NCBI RefSeq assembly: GCF_000372725.1
Contig: NW_005200722.1
Location: forward strand, 68,156-132,155
DNA length: 64,000 nt
DNA from: Emiliania huxleyi CCMP1516
Lineage: Eukaryota; Haptophyta; Isochrysidales; Noelaerhabdaceae
Direction of reading: 5' to 3'
A program made the translations under genes and the position numbers. Of the stretch, positions 1 through 10,150 are shown in pieces. Positions within the stretch are counted from its first letter, which is position 1; each line of letters begins with the position of its first letter. The notes beneath the pieces were generated by a model that was not told where the DNA came from, ran no database searches, and saw only the letters and a list, made by a program, of their open reading frames with translations.

Positions 1-11
1 ACCCACTGCAG

Positions 12-233
12 GAGCTCGAGGGAGACGATGACTTGGCCGGTGCGCACCACCGCCTCCGCACCACCGCCTCCGCACCACAGCCTCCGCAGCCAACGCTACT
101 GCGACAGCACCCGCCACCGCAAGCACCACAGCCAACACCAGCCTCCGCCTCCGCCTCCGCCTCCGCCTCCGCCTCCGCCTCCGCCTCCGCCTCCGCCTCC
201 GCCTCCGCCTCCGCCTCCGCCTCCGCCTCCGCC

Positions 234-301
<68 letters not shown>

Positions 302-3246
302 GCCGCCACCGCCGCCACGCCACCGCTGATACTCTCGCCGCGGCCAGGCTGCAGGCAGGCGTGGCACCTCTCGTGACGCCTCTCCCTTGTGCCCAGGCGC
401 GCTCGCGAAGTTCCACGCGGCGATCGAGATGCTCCCGTCTGCCCCGGACGCACACGCGCCTAGATGCGGCTACAGACCCGCGCACCCCCCCTCCCGCTCG
501 AGAAGGCGCGTCTCGGCTGTGTATGCGCGTCTCGGCTGTGTATGCGCGTCTCGGCTGTGTATGCGCGTCTCGGCTGTGTATGCGCGTCTCGGCTGTGTAT
601 GCGCGTCTCGGCTGTGTATGCTTGTCTGACCTGATCTTGTGTATTACCTGACCGCAGGCCTACTTCAGCCTCTCGCGCGCGCAGTCGCGGCAGGAGACGG
701 AGCAGGCGCCCGCGTCGCACAAGCGGCGGCGGAGCGGCGAGGAGTGCTCCGACGACGAGGCGGAGCTGATGGGCTCGTACCTCCCCGAGGCCAGCCTCGA
801 GGAGCCAAAGGGCCGCGAGGAGTTCGCGCAGTCGTTTTGCGACGCGCTGTCGGAGTCGAGGGCGTCGGGCGCCTCCTCCACGGCGACGGTTGAGACGGCT
901 GCGGCGCCGTCCCCGTACGAGGCGGAGGAGAGAGCCGAGATCTCGTCGAGACTCGCCCGCGGGGGGCGCTGTGCGGGGGAGGCGGAAGCGTGGGGCCCGC
1001 CCCCCCCTCTCCTCCTCCTTTCCCCACGCAGGTTGCAACGGAGAGCTGGTTCGAGCGCTGCGGCGGCACCGCTATGCCTCCGCCCTTGCCGGGCACAGGG
1101 CGAGCCAGCACACAGGCGCGCCCGCTGCCCTATCCGCCCGGCGCACGAGTACACGGGCACACGGGTGGTGAGCGCAACACGTCTGAGCGCGGCCGCGTGG
1201 CGCTGCCGCAGGCGCACCTAATGGGCCTTGCGCGCTTCCCCGAGGGGGTGCACGGCGAGCGCGAGGAGGCGGAGGCGCAGGAGTCCTTTCGCGAGGCACC
1301 ACCGCCGGCCAGGTCGGTCGTCCTGTGGCTGTCCGAGGTGACCGAGTGGCAGCCGTGGGAGCGCCACTTCGGCGACACAGAAGAGGCGGAGCGGCGGCCG
1401 TGGACGGCCAAGGAGGACGAGATCATCGTGGCCGCCGACGAGGCCGAGATCATCGCCTCGCTGCCGAAGCTGCAGGGCCGCTCGGACGACGCGGTCCGCA
1501 ACCGCTGGTCCAGCCTCATGTTCAGAGATGAGGACGGGCCCGAGGTTTGGGGAGAGGAGGAGGAGGAGGAGCTCGAGCTCGGGCGAGTGGAGCGGCTCGC
1601 CAGTCGCACCGCCACCCCGGCCGCGATGGCGCAGACACCGGTGTCCCGCTCACACCGCCGCACCTCCCGGCGACACTTCCGAGACCCTTCCGAGACACCT
1701 CCCGCGCTTTCCTCAGGTGCCGCGCGCCGAGAGTTCTGCCCTCGTCCGCCGGCCGCGCACACCGTGGACGCCGCAGGCCTGCTCCCCCCCACGTGCACTG
1801 GGCCTTGTGCACTGGGCCTTGCCTGTGGGGCTCCTGCCTGTGGGGCTCCTGCCTGTGGGGCTCCTGCCTGTGGGGCTCCTGCCTGTCTGGTGTGGAGAGG
1901 CGAGGGCCGCCTCCCCCCCCCCCCCCCCCTCACCCCAGAATGCCCTCTGCCCTACACCGCAGGAGGACAAGATCCTCCGCAAGGGGGTGCAGCAGCTCAA
2001 GGGGCGCGGCGGCGGCGGCTCTGGCGGCGAGGGTGCGGCGGCAGGCTGGAGCGCGACAACTCGGCTGCCGCAGCCAACGCCGCTGCCGCGAACCGACGCC
2101 GCCGCCCCGCCGGCGGCACCAGCGGTTGCGCGAGGCAAGCCGGGGCCGAAGGAGCTGTTGCGGCTCGCCAAGCGGGCGAAGAAGACGCAGGAGGAGGAGG
2201 AGGAGGAGGAGGAGGAGGCGGAGGAGGAGGAGGAGGGGATCGACAACGAGGAGGAGGCACCGAGACGGTCGGCGAGCTCGTCGGCGAGCTCAGAGCTGCG
2301 GTGGAAGGTCCCTCCCGGCGGATCGCTGCTCCTCGAGTCCGTCTACAGCCGCGAGCCGTACCCGTCCGCGCCTACTCGCGCCTCGCTGGCGGAGCAGCTG
2401 CAGACGACTCCCCGGCGAGTGTCGACCTGGTTTCAAAGTGAGTCGCTGCGGGGCGAGGAGTCCCCACCTCTTGCCCCCACCCACTCCTCGCCCGCACCGC
2501 GCAGACAAGCGCTCGCGCGACGACCCGTGGGCACTCAAGCGGCACCAGGAGCGCTTCGAGCGGAGCAAGGAGGAGGAGGAGGAGGAGGAGGAGGGGAGCG
2601 GCGGCGAAGAGGCCCCGCGCGTGATCCTCAAGCTGGCGGGTTTCGAGGCGTGGGAGGCGGAGCAGGCGGCAGCGCTTGCTCCACCCCTGCGGCCTATCAA
2701 AGGGATGGTTCAAGAGATCAATGGATTGATCAATAGGCAGCGCGTGAGCCGTGGAGCAAGGAGGAAGACGAGAAGATCCTGGCGCTGGTGCGCACACACG
2801 GCCGCAGGTGGCGGCTGACCGGCGCGGAGGAGGCTTCCGGCGTGGCAGTGAGCGCCGCGCCGGAAGCTGCGCCGCCGCCCCCCTCCAGCAAGCGCAAGCG
2901 CGCGCGCGCGGCGCCAAAGAAGGGCGCCAAGGCGGCGAAGGTGCGCCGGGAGAAGGAGGGCCCGTCGGCGGAGATGCTCTCGGGCGGGGAGCCGGAGTCG
3001 GAGGCGAAGCAGCCAGCGGCGGCGGCGGCGAAGGGGCCGACCGCTGCTCTGGCGGCGGCGCGGGAGAAGAAGGGCGAGGCAGCGCCGCTGCCGCCGCTGC
3101 CGCAGTGGCCGCCGCCGTCTCAGGCGGCGCGCCTCGCGGTGGCGGCGTCCTACGCGCAGCTGGCGGCAGCGGCGCTCAACGTGCAGCAGGCGGCGCCTGC
3201 CGCGCCGGCCGAGGCCGGCGTCGCGCAGCGATTCGGCGGCTGGTAG
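12..3246 (+). CDS. Myb/SANT plus homeodomain transcription regulator (multi-exon, 5' end not resolved)
   Basis: Probable nuclear DNA-binding regulator assembled from several exons. Visible blocks in order: a Ser/Ala-Pro-rich N-terminus over a CCGCCT/CCG repeat (12-329); a short exon near 396 (KFHAAIEMLPSAPDA); an exon from 656 with RRRSGEEC...; a Myb-like domain at 1400-1520 (RPWTAKEDEIIV ... GRSDDAVRNRWSSLM); a second weak Myb block from 1963 (EDKILRKGVQQLKGR); acidic Glu runs; a homeodomain at about 2310-2530 whose recognition helix VSTWFQNKRSR is restored when the canonical GT-AG intron 2438-2504 is removed; and a SANT block EPWSKEEDEKILALV near 2745 after a GC-AG intron 2657-2736. The last exon is Lys/Ala-rich and ends at TAG 3244-3246. 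The start codon is not seen and may lie left of the window. Exon borders in the first 1.6 kb are approximate. The fusion of Myb and homeobox modules rests on reading through these introns. Confidence 0.7.
130..302. repeat. CCGCCT hexamer array followed by CCG triplets
   Basis: A run of CCGCCT units passes into a pure CCG run. It is open in all three plus frames (Pro, Ser/Ala or Ala tracts), so the long polyproline reading frame here is a by-product of the repeat. It lies in or next to the first exon of the homeodomain gene. Confidence 0.95.
508..626. repeat. 19-bp tandem array in an intron
   Basis: About six copies of a unit reading gcgtctcggctgtgtat lie between the exon near 396 and the exon starting at 656. 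The core ctcggctg is the same core found in arrays inside other introns of this window. Confidence 0.9.
1800..1886. repeat. 15-bp tandem array (gcctgtggggctcct) in an intron
   Basis: Four to five near-perfect copies between the first Myb exon and the exon starting at 1963, followed by a C-run at 1912-1929. Confidence 0.9.
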
Positions 3247-3928
3247 GCGCTCCGCCGACGGCCACCCAACGCGAGGTCGGCCTCGAGCTGCTGACGCCAT
3301 GAGGCTCGACATGAGAGACGGTTTGGTTCCGGGGGGTGTGCGCCCCCGAGAGGCGAGAGAGGCGAGGGTGAACCTCGAGAGACCCTCTGAATGGGCGCCC
3401 GCTTGCTCGCTCGACCGCCACGTCCTGCCCGAGCTACGGGCGGAGGTGTGCTCGCGGGCCGGCGCGAGGTTGCCGGAGAGCAGAGAGGGAGGACTGGAAA
3501 AAAGGTGAAGCCGGGGGTAAGCTGAGTGTGGGGAGTGTGCGAGGCTCAGGGGGCGGGGCTGGGGGTTGCCTCTCCAGTGTGCGGCCGTGAGGAGTGAGGC
3601 GCGGGTTGTGCTTGCGTCTCGGGCCTTGCGAGTCTGCGCAATGGGGGGGCGGCTTTGTGAGTGTATTGTATGCGCTTTGTGTGCGTCTCCGGGCAGGGAG
3701 CTCTGTGTTAGACGCGTGCTTTGCGAGCGGTAGTCCCGTGAGATGCGTGTTTTCTTATGTACTACGGCTACGCGTATACTATCTATAACAGATATAACTA
3801 AGACAAGGTAGATCTAGATGGGCTCCGCTGGTTGTGCGTAGATACACAGCTGAATCGTGGCTCCGTCGCCCCCCCACAATCCTTGCTCTCGTAAGTGCGC
3901 GCTCGGCGCTCCCCCTCACCCCCCTTGG
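3247..3928. other. Intergenic region between two convergent genes
   Basis: Holds the 3' flanks of the homeodomain gene and of the ankyrin/U-box gene. I see no convincing reading frame or RNA gene. G-rich direct repeats at 3520-3660 and an AT-rich stretch near 3770-3815 could contain the cleavage and polyadenylation region. Confidence 0.5.
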
Positions 3929-6742
3929 CTATGAATCCTTCTGCTCGTACCTGCGACACATGCTGCGTAGCGCTACGTTTGGCACCAGGAACGTGGATTC
4001 GAGCACCGAACCGCTCATCGGGTCGGTGCGCTTGCCCATCGCGAACCACTTCTCGATGGCAGACCGCTCGTAGGTTTGGCCCGAGGCGCAGATCACCGGG
4101 TCCGTCATGACGTCGAAGGAGAGCGGGCACAAAAGCTCGGGGGGCACCTCGCTCTCTGCGGCCGGCTCGGGGGGCTGAGGTGCGCCCTGTGGCGCGGAAC
4201 CCGACGCCTCGTCGGCCCCTCGCCTCGCCTCGTCCTCCAGCATCGTACTCTCCTCGAGCGCCGCAGCCAGCTGCACCTCCTCCGCCGCCGCCAACGCAGC
4301 CGCCGCTTCGGATGCCTCCACCGCCGCCCCCGCCGCTGCCTCCGCCGCTGCCTCCGCCGCGGTCTCCGCTCCCGCCTCTGGCTCCTGCGACGGCCCCGCG
4401 GCGCCACTCCCTCCGCCCTTGCCCTTCTTCTTCTTCTTGCCCTTCTTGACCTTGGCGCGCTTCTCCGCCTCCTCCTCCGCCTCGATCTCGGCCAGCAACG
4501 CGTCGCCGCGCCGCACCGCCTCCGCCTCCGCCGCGTCCTCGAGGGCGCGCACGCACTCGGAATAGCCGTTGTGGTTCGGGATAGCTTTCCTGGCGTTCGA
4601 GGCAATGCCGAGTGCGGTAGAGTTGTCCTGGGAGCGCAGCAACGTGTCTGCGCCCGCCCGCAGCAAACGGCGCACGACAGCGGGGCACCCTTCGTGGGCG
4701 GCGAACATCAGCGCGGTCCAGCCTTCGCTCCTCTGCAGGTTGACCTCCGCGCCGTGCCGAATCAGCAAGTCGACCACCCGCTCGTGGCCATGCTGGGCGG
4801 CGCCCATCAGCGCGGTGGCGCCGTCGCTGTCCTGCAAGTTGACCTCCGCGCTGTGCCGCAGCAACATCTCAACCACCCGCTCGTGGCCTTCCTGGGCAGC
4901 GGACTTCAGCGCGGTGTTGCCGCTGCTGTTCTGCATGTCGACCTGCGCGCCGCGCTGCAGCAACAGCTCGACAACCCGCGCGTGGCCGCAGGCGGTGGCG
5001 AGCATCAGCGCGGTGACGCCTTTGCTGCTCTCCATGTCAGTCTCCGCGCCGTGCTGCAGCAGCAACTCGACCACCCGCTCTTGGCCTAGGTGGGCGGCGT
5101 TCATCAGCAAAGTGAGGTCACGTTGACTCGGCATCGCGTTGACCTGACCGCCGGCTTCGAGCCACGCCAACAGCGCCGGCTCGTCGCCCGCTATAAGCGC
5201 TTGCCGGACCGCATAAAACTCAGCCTTCACCCTCGCCGCCTCACTCGCTGCCGCCTCTGCAGCCCTCGCCGCCTCTCTCACCGCCGCCTCCGCCGCCGCA
5301 TGCTCCTCGAAAGTACGCACGCACTCGGCGTGGCCCTTCTCCTCGGCCCATTCCAGCGCCGTCTTGCCGCCCGCCGCCGTCGCAACGCTCGAGGAGCGCA
5401 CCGCCACGTCTGCCCCCGCCTGCAGCAAGCGGCGCACGACGGCGGTCTCGCCGTTGATGGCGGCATGCGTCAGCGCGGTCCAACCGTTGCTGGTCTGATG
5501 GTCGATCGCCGCGCCTCGCTGCAACAACAGGTCAATCAGCCTCTCGTGGCCGTAGGTGGCGGCTGTCATCAGCAACGTGAGGCCGGTCGCATCACCCTCC
5601 TCGTACGTCGCGTTGACCCGCCCGCCGCCGCCGAGCCACTCCAACAGCGCCGGCTCTTCGCCATCTGCAACCGCCGACACAACCTCGGGAGGAAGCACCG
5701 CGCCGCCCTCCTCCACCGCCAACGCAGGCGAGACTGGGCGGGTGGGTGCAGACATCGCCGCCTCTGCATGCTCCTCGAGGGCGCGCACGCACTCGGCGTG
5801 GCCCTTCTCCTTGGCCATCTCCAGCGCCGTCGTGCCAAACTCATCGCGTGCTGTCATGTCTGCGCCCGCCCGCAACAGTTGGGATACGACAGCGGGATGG
5901 CCCGCGCGGGCGGCGTGCATCAGCGCGGTCAAGCCCTCACTGTCTTGCAGGTCGATGTCCGCTCCGTGCCTCCAGAGATTATATGCGACGGTGGATTGGC
6001 CGTCGAGGGCGGCGTACATCAGCGCGGTCCAGCCGTTGTTGTCCTGAAGGTCGATCTCCGCGCCGGCCCCCAGCAGCAACTCGACTACGTGATCGCGGCC
6101 GAACGAGGCGGCATTCATCAGCAGCGTGGCGTCGTCATCGTACGTCGCGTTGACCCGCCCGCCGCCGCCGAGCCACGCCAACAGTGCCGGCTCGTTGCCT
6201 TCTCGAAGCGCCGCCTTCACAGCCTCGCCAGGAAGCGCGCGGCCCTCTCCGCCTCCCTGCGGCGACGGCGCAGCCGCATCGGCCGAGGAAGCGTCGCCCG
6301 CCCCGCCCGCTGCCTGGCGTTGGTCCCTCATCTCCTCGAGGTACCTCCGAAAGGCGTCGACGCACGCGGCATTGCCGCTTCGTTTCGCCAGCTGCAGCGC
6401 CGTCTGTCCAGAATCATTTCGCATCGCCATGTCTGCGCCCGCCCGCAGCAGGCGCAGCACGACGGCGGGGCGGCCGTATTCGGCTGCGGCTAGCAGCGCT
6501 GACGCGCCGCCGACGCCGCACTGCCAGTTTACCTCCGCGCCGAGCTGCAGCAACAGGTCAACCACGTCTTCGTGGCCGCCTTCCGCGGCACACGCCAGCA
6601 GACGGTACTCGGCGCCAAACACTTCCAGCGTCTCGTTGACGTCGCCGCCGCCGGCGACCCACGCACGCACGGCCGCCTCGTCGCCGCTCTGGGCCGCATG
6701 CACGACCCCTGCGGACTGCTCGAGGAGATCAGTGTCCGCCAT
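3929..6742 (-). CDS. Ankyrin-repeat / UIM / U-box E3 ubiquitin ligase
   Basis: Intronless 937-residue protein starting at ATG 6742. Residues about 10-720 carry more than a dozen ankyrin repeats in three blocks, with motifs such as GWTALMYAA and HGHERVVELLL. A Lys-rich stretch (KKGKKKKKGKGG) follows, then an Ala/Glu-rich helix containing EEVQLAAALEES, which fits the ubiquitin-interacting motif pattern (acidic, LxxAL, then Ser). The last 70 residues are a U-box (LCPLSFDVMTDPVI, GQTYERSAIEKWF), which recruits ubiquitin-charged E2. Expected role: cytosolic or nuclear ubiquitylation of targets bound by the ankyrin surface. Ank plus U-box combinations are known from protists; the added UIM is my reading of one motif. 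The gene has very high GC at third positions and no intron, unlike its neighbours. Confidence 0.92.
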   Translation of the reverse strand: MADTDLLEQSAGVVHAAQSGDEAAVRAWVAGGGDVNETLEVFGAEYRLLACAAEGGHEDVVDLLLQLGAEVNWQCGVGGASALLAAAEYGRPAVVLRLLRAGADMAMRNDSGQTALQLAKRSGNAACVDAFRRYLEEMRDQRQAAGGAGDASSADAAAPSPQGGGEGRALPGEAVKAALREGNEPALLAWLGGGGRVNATYDDDATLLMNAASFGRDHVVELLLGAGAEIDLQDNNGWTALMYAALDGQSTVAYNLWRHGADIDLQDSEGLTALMHAARAGHPAVVSQLLRAGADMTARDEFGTTALEMAKEKGHAECVRALEEHAEAAMSAPTRPVSPALAVEEGGAVLPPEVVSAVADGEEPALLEWLGGGGRVNATYEEGDATGLTLLMTAATYGHERLIDLLLQRGAAIDHQTSNGWTALTHAAINGETAVVRRLLQAGADVAVRSSSVATAAGGKTALEWAEEKGHAECVRTFEEHAAAEAAVREAARAAEAAASEAARVKAEFYAVRQALIAGDEPALLAWLEAGGQVNAMPSQRDLTLLMNAAHLGQERVVELLLQHGAETDMESSKGVTALMLATACGHARVVELLLQRGAQVDMQNSSGNTALKSAAQEGHERVVEMLLRHSAEVNLQDSDGATALMGAAQHGHERVVDLLIRHGAEVNLQRSEGWTALMFAAHEGCPAVVRRLLRAGADTLLRSQDNSTALGIASNARKAIPNHNGYSECVRALEDAAEAEAVRRGDALLAEIEAEEEAEKRAKVKKGKKKKKGKGGGSGAAGPSQEPEAGAETAAEAAAEAAAGAAVEASEAAAALAAAEEVQLAAALEESTMLEDEARRGADEASGSAPQGAPQPPEPAAESEVPPELLCPLSFDVMTDPVICASGQTYERSAIEKWFAMGKRTDPMSGSVLESTFLVPNVALRSMCRRYEQKDS

Positions 6743-6955
6743 ACCTGGTAGAGAAGCTCGCGAGTAGTCACTTTGTCGAAGGCCGCGAGGTCACGGCGGT
6801 CACGCTCGCGAGGCCGAAAGAATTGAAAAAAATAAACAACAAACCAAAAAAGACGTGATATTCACGGTGTCCAGTCGTCGTGATTGTTGCTGGTCCTTCG
6901 CCTTGCCTTCGCTACTTCATACCGCCGCCTCCCTGCCGCCGCCGCCGAGAGCCAC

Positions 6956-7216
6956 ATGTCTGATCTCCACGGCGATGCCGACCTAGGCTCTGGCGAGGCT
7001 GGCTCAGGCGACGGCGTCCCGTTGGAAAGCGAACCTTTGCCGCAGGCACTGCTGCCGATTGTTGGGATTGCTTTGGCGAGCGTTGCAGTGATCGCTGCTT
7101 GCATGGCGCACATGAGATGGAGGGGGCCAGGGCGCATCAAGGGCCGCTTGATTGATGACCAACTCGTTGAACTCGGCGGAGCCTCCACTGTGTCTGACGA
7201 TCAGCTCTCGACATGA
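6956..7216 (+). CDS. Small single-pass membrane protein, unknown
   Basis: 86 residues from ATG 6956; an in-frame TTG lies further upstream but ATG is preferred. An acidic/Gly-Ser N-terminus precedes one clear membrane span (LLPIVGIALASVAVIAACMA) and a basic cytosolic-type tail (RWRGPGRIKGR). I do not recognise the family. It starts about 215 bases from the divergent ankyrin/U-box start, so the two may share a promoter region around 6745-6955, which includes an A-rich patch near 6820-6850. Confidence 0.5.
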   Translation: MSDLHGDADLGSGEAGSGDGVPLESEPLPQALLPIVGIALASVAVIAACMAHMRWRGPGRIKGRLIDDQLVELGGASTVSDDQLST

Positions 7217-8030
7217 GACGAGGGCTCCAAGGCCGGTTGCAGCACCGCCCATCCCCACGACATTGCCGTTGCCCAAGCTTCGCCGATGACAGGACGGACA
7301 TGACGCAAAGCCACTCCTGTCGTGTCTTCTGATTCGGATGCCCTTGCTTTGCCGCTTGTGCCTACAGTCCGCCTCGTTAGACTGGCTCTCGTCTGCCGGC
7401 GGCCTCCGGCCTGCCCCCGCGGCCCCGCACAACACAATATCTTTAAGCGAGGAAAAGGGGTAGGCCTTCTAGTCATTGAAAGAATGCACCGTCACCCTTC
7501 AAAAAAAGAGAACTGGCCCCCTGCGCTGCCGGCCAACGGCAACGCAGAAGAAGAGAGAAAGCAAAAAAATCTCGCGCGCGACCGCGAGACCAGTCGGCTC
7601 CAAGTGACCTCTCAATCCTCGTACTTTTTCACAAACGACAGCTTGACGTTGCTGGGCAAGGCAGTGTGACAGTCGTGTGTGCATGCCCGAACGAGGTCCG
7701 TCTGTGCGCGTGCGGACACGGACGGTCGGACAGTGTGTGGTGAGGCCGCACTGCACCGTCGAGCGGCGCGCCGCAACCCCGCAAGACCTCTCAGCCCGTC
7801 ACTGCACCAGCTGGAGACGGAGCGCGCGTCGCCATGCCGATTCATGGGCAACAGTGTGCGACACGGCTCGCTTCGCCGACATCAGCGGGAGCTCGGGCAA
7901 GCTAAGAGCTCGACATCATCGATCGAGGGCCGCGCCCGAGTAGGGTGCTTGCACACAGCGAGGCCTCGAGAGGCTGGCGCGAGAGAGGGAAGAGGGCGTG
8001 CCAGCCGCGGGTGGAGGGGCATCTGGGGTC
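7217..8030. other. Intergenic, no gene seen
   Basis: Flanks of a plus and a minus gene that converge here. It contains short inverted repeats (around 7690-7730, gtccgtctgtgcgcg against a nearby partial complement) and A-rich patches near 7500 and 7565. Open frames here lack family features. Confidence 0.5.
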
Positions 8031-8438
8031 TCACACGTCCGGGTCCGGCGGCTCCCGCAGCTCCACGTGCGGAAACTCGTCCAGCGCCATGCTGGTCACG
8101 GCGCCGTCGCCGTCCTTGAAGAGGATGACGTTGTGCCTCGAGGGCTGCCCGCGCAGCATGTCGAACTCGACGTCGAGGAAGAGGCTCCGCTCGCCGTCCA
8201 CCTCCGCAGCCTCGGCTCGGTGGCACGTCGTGAGCGAGGCGTAGCGGAAGCGGTTTGACAGGCGGCGGAGCTCCGTCATCACGTAGCGGAGCGCAGCCCG
8301 CACCTCCGGCTCCGGCGGCCACGCGACGAGCACCGAGCGGGGTGCCGCCGCGGGCTCCGCGGAGGCGCAGCAGACGGCGAGCAGAGCGACGGCGCCGATG
8401 CGGCGGGCGGACAAGCGGGGGCCTGCTCCACCAAGCAT
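8031..8438 (-). CDS. Small secreted protein, possibly cystatin/NTF2-like fold
   Basis: 135 residues from ATG 8438 to TGA 8031-8033. The N-terminus is a typical signal peptide (MLGGAGPRLSARRIGAVALL, then AVCCASA with cleavage near SAEPA). The mature part alternates a helix (ALRYVMTELRRLSNRF) with strands (RYASLTTCHRAEA, SLFLDVEFDM, HNVILFKDG), which resembles a cystatin-type helix-on-sheet but lacks the QxVxG inhibitor motif. Function unknown. It may be secreted or enter the endomembrane system. An upstream in-frame start would add only 12 residues without a better leader. Confidence 0.6.
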   Translation of the reverse strand: MLGGAGPRLSARRIGAVALLAVCCASAEPAAAPRSVLVAWPPEPEVRAALRYVMTELRRLSNRFRYASLTTCHRAEAAEVDGERSLFLDVEFDMLRGQPSRHNVILFKDGDGAVTSMALDEFPHVELREPPDPDV

Positions 8439-9223
8439 ATATGTGTACTTACATTGTTGTCGAAAAGAAAGCACGGCGACGCAATCGCGGGATCCGCGAC
8501 GGCGATCTTCGCCGCGCCCGGGCGGCGGGCGGCGGGTGTTGCCCGCGGTGCGGGTCGATGTGAGCTTCCTTCAGCACGAGGAAAAGAAATTTTCATCGCG
8601 GATTACTCACGCGTCTTTCCGCCTCCTCCCTCCTCTTTACACGACACTGCTTCTCTCCCGGCCTGGCCATGAAACCCGAATCCCTGTGCGCACACCCGAA
8701 ACACATGAGGAAAAAAAGTGCGGGAAAAGGCTCTGGACGCAAGGGCCAAGGCGCCCGTCGCAGACGCGGTACCATTGACAAATCTGGCATATACCCCCAC
8801 ATGAACAAATAGCAAAAACCGAATACCATGGCGCCGTTAGAATTATCGCGTCTGCGTACACATTATTGCAATAGTCATTACAGCTGCTGGGGGCATCGAA
8901 CCTAGCATCGAACTCCGCCTTGTGCGACACGCGACACCACCTCAACCCCTAGCTCAACCCATGCCCTACGTGCTGTGGGTGTGTTGGCTCCCCGAGGCAG
9001 CTCTCACTCCCCTGTCTAGCGCCCGCGCATCCCCGCCCCGCCCCGCCCCGCCCGCCCTCTCCACCTGACCCTCCCAACCAATGCCGCACTCGGCTCCGCC
9101 CTCATCCCCATCCGCGCGTGCGCTCGCCGCCCGCGCTGCCTCCTCCCCCATGCCTCCTCCCGATAGCCCCGCTCGCCACTGGGTCGATAGCCCCGCTCGC
9201 CACCGGTCCTGGGTCGTATCCGA
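8439..9223. other. Intergenic, no gene seen
   Basis: Contains a CCCCG-type array at 9031-9051 and a 20-bp duplication (gatagccccgctcgccac) at 9161-9203. No convincing coding frame. Confidence 0.5.
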
Positions 9224-9792
9224 TCAGTACTGAATGCAGTCGTAATGGCTCGGTCCGTAGCAAATGCCCGTGGGGTCATTGCATACGTGGTAGTAGTTGC
9301 GTTGAGCATTTCGACTTCATCAGCATGGCGATCCTGCGACCCGCAATCCTGAAGGGGACCAGTCGGAGTTGTAGCAAGTCATGATTGTGCATCCGTGCCT
9401 GCACCCGGTCCTCTGAATGTAGAGGGGATCGTCGGGGTACACCTCGATGTTGCAACGATCGATGCAACTGCTGACGTCGTAGTCGCTTCCGAGTTCATAC
9501 CGCCCCTCCGAAGTCCCGACTCCGGGATACACTTTTCCAACAAAGGCTTTGCAGCCACGTTTGACATACCAGTGGGTCCAAGGTAGGTTACTAAAGTAAG
9601 CCTCCTCACAAGCCTCATAAATGCTCGTGTACGCGGCTCGAATCGGAACATTACTCCAATACGAATTCCACTCGCCGTGCGCCGTGGTCGAGCTGCACTG
9701 TTTGATCAGAAAACAATCGTTGTGGTGGGGACTCCAATCGAAGGCCGAGCAGAAACCCGCCGAGTTGCACGCATCTTGGCATGCCTGACGCG
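9224..9792 (-). CDS. Cysteine-rich PAN/apple-like protein, partial gene model
   Basis: An open minus-strand frame from about 9792 to 9320 encodes a Cys-rich extracellular-type domain: ACQDACNSAGFCSAFDW then HNDCFLIKQCSS, the spacing of PAN/apple modules, followed by ACEEAYFSNLPW, CIDRCNIEVYPD and TGCRHGCTIMTCYNSDW. The frame meets TGA TGA just after 9323 and then continues in the same frame as NYYHVCNDPTGICYG ... YDCIQY to a stop at 9224, so either a short intron removes the stops or the gene is broken. The 5' side begins after a plausible acceptor (cgtcag) at 9793. A candidate upstream exon lies around 10030-10150 (RYKVGLAYHGNAAETGEYL). PAN modules bind protein or carbohydrate on cell surfaces; no more specific role can be given. 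Confidence 0.45.
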
Positions 9793-10150
9793 AGATCGAG
9801 CACGGCGCTGGCCAATAGGAGTTCTGATTGACGTGTCCCGTTCACAGACCTTGTTATTGACAAGAAAATACGTCCTATGGCGCTTTGCGCTGGTCTATGA
9901 GAGGTTGGAGCCCTGGAGGCCCTGCCTGGCTGGGGATGGGGGGAGACTACCCGCGGGCTTAGAAGGCCCGCGCGCAGGGCCAGGGGGGTGCGGGTGGGAC
10001 ATTGAGATTGAATGAACATTCTGTTCAGCGTGTGGACCACTTGTCCGCGATGTCCAGCGTCGGCGCGTAGCTCGGGTCGTACAAGTACTCACCGGTCTCA
10101 GCGGCATTGCCATGGTAGGCCAGGCCCACCTTATACCGCAGCGCAGCGCG

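Noticed and set aside
28-651. Long polyproline reading frame
   Set aside because: It is one of three open frames through a CCGCCT/CCG repeat; the flanking exon reads in a different frame.
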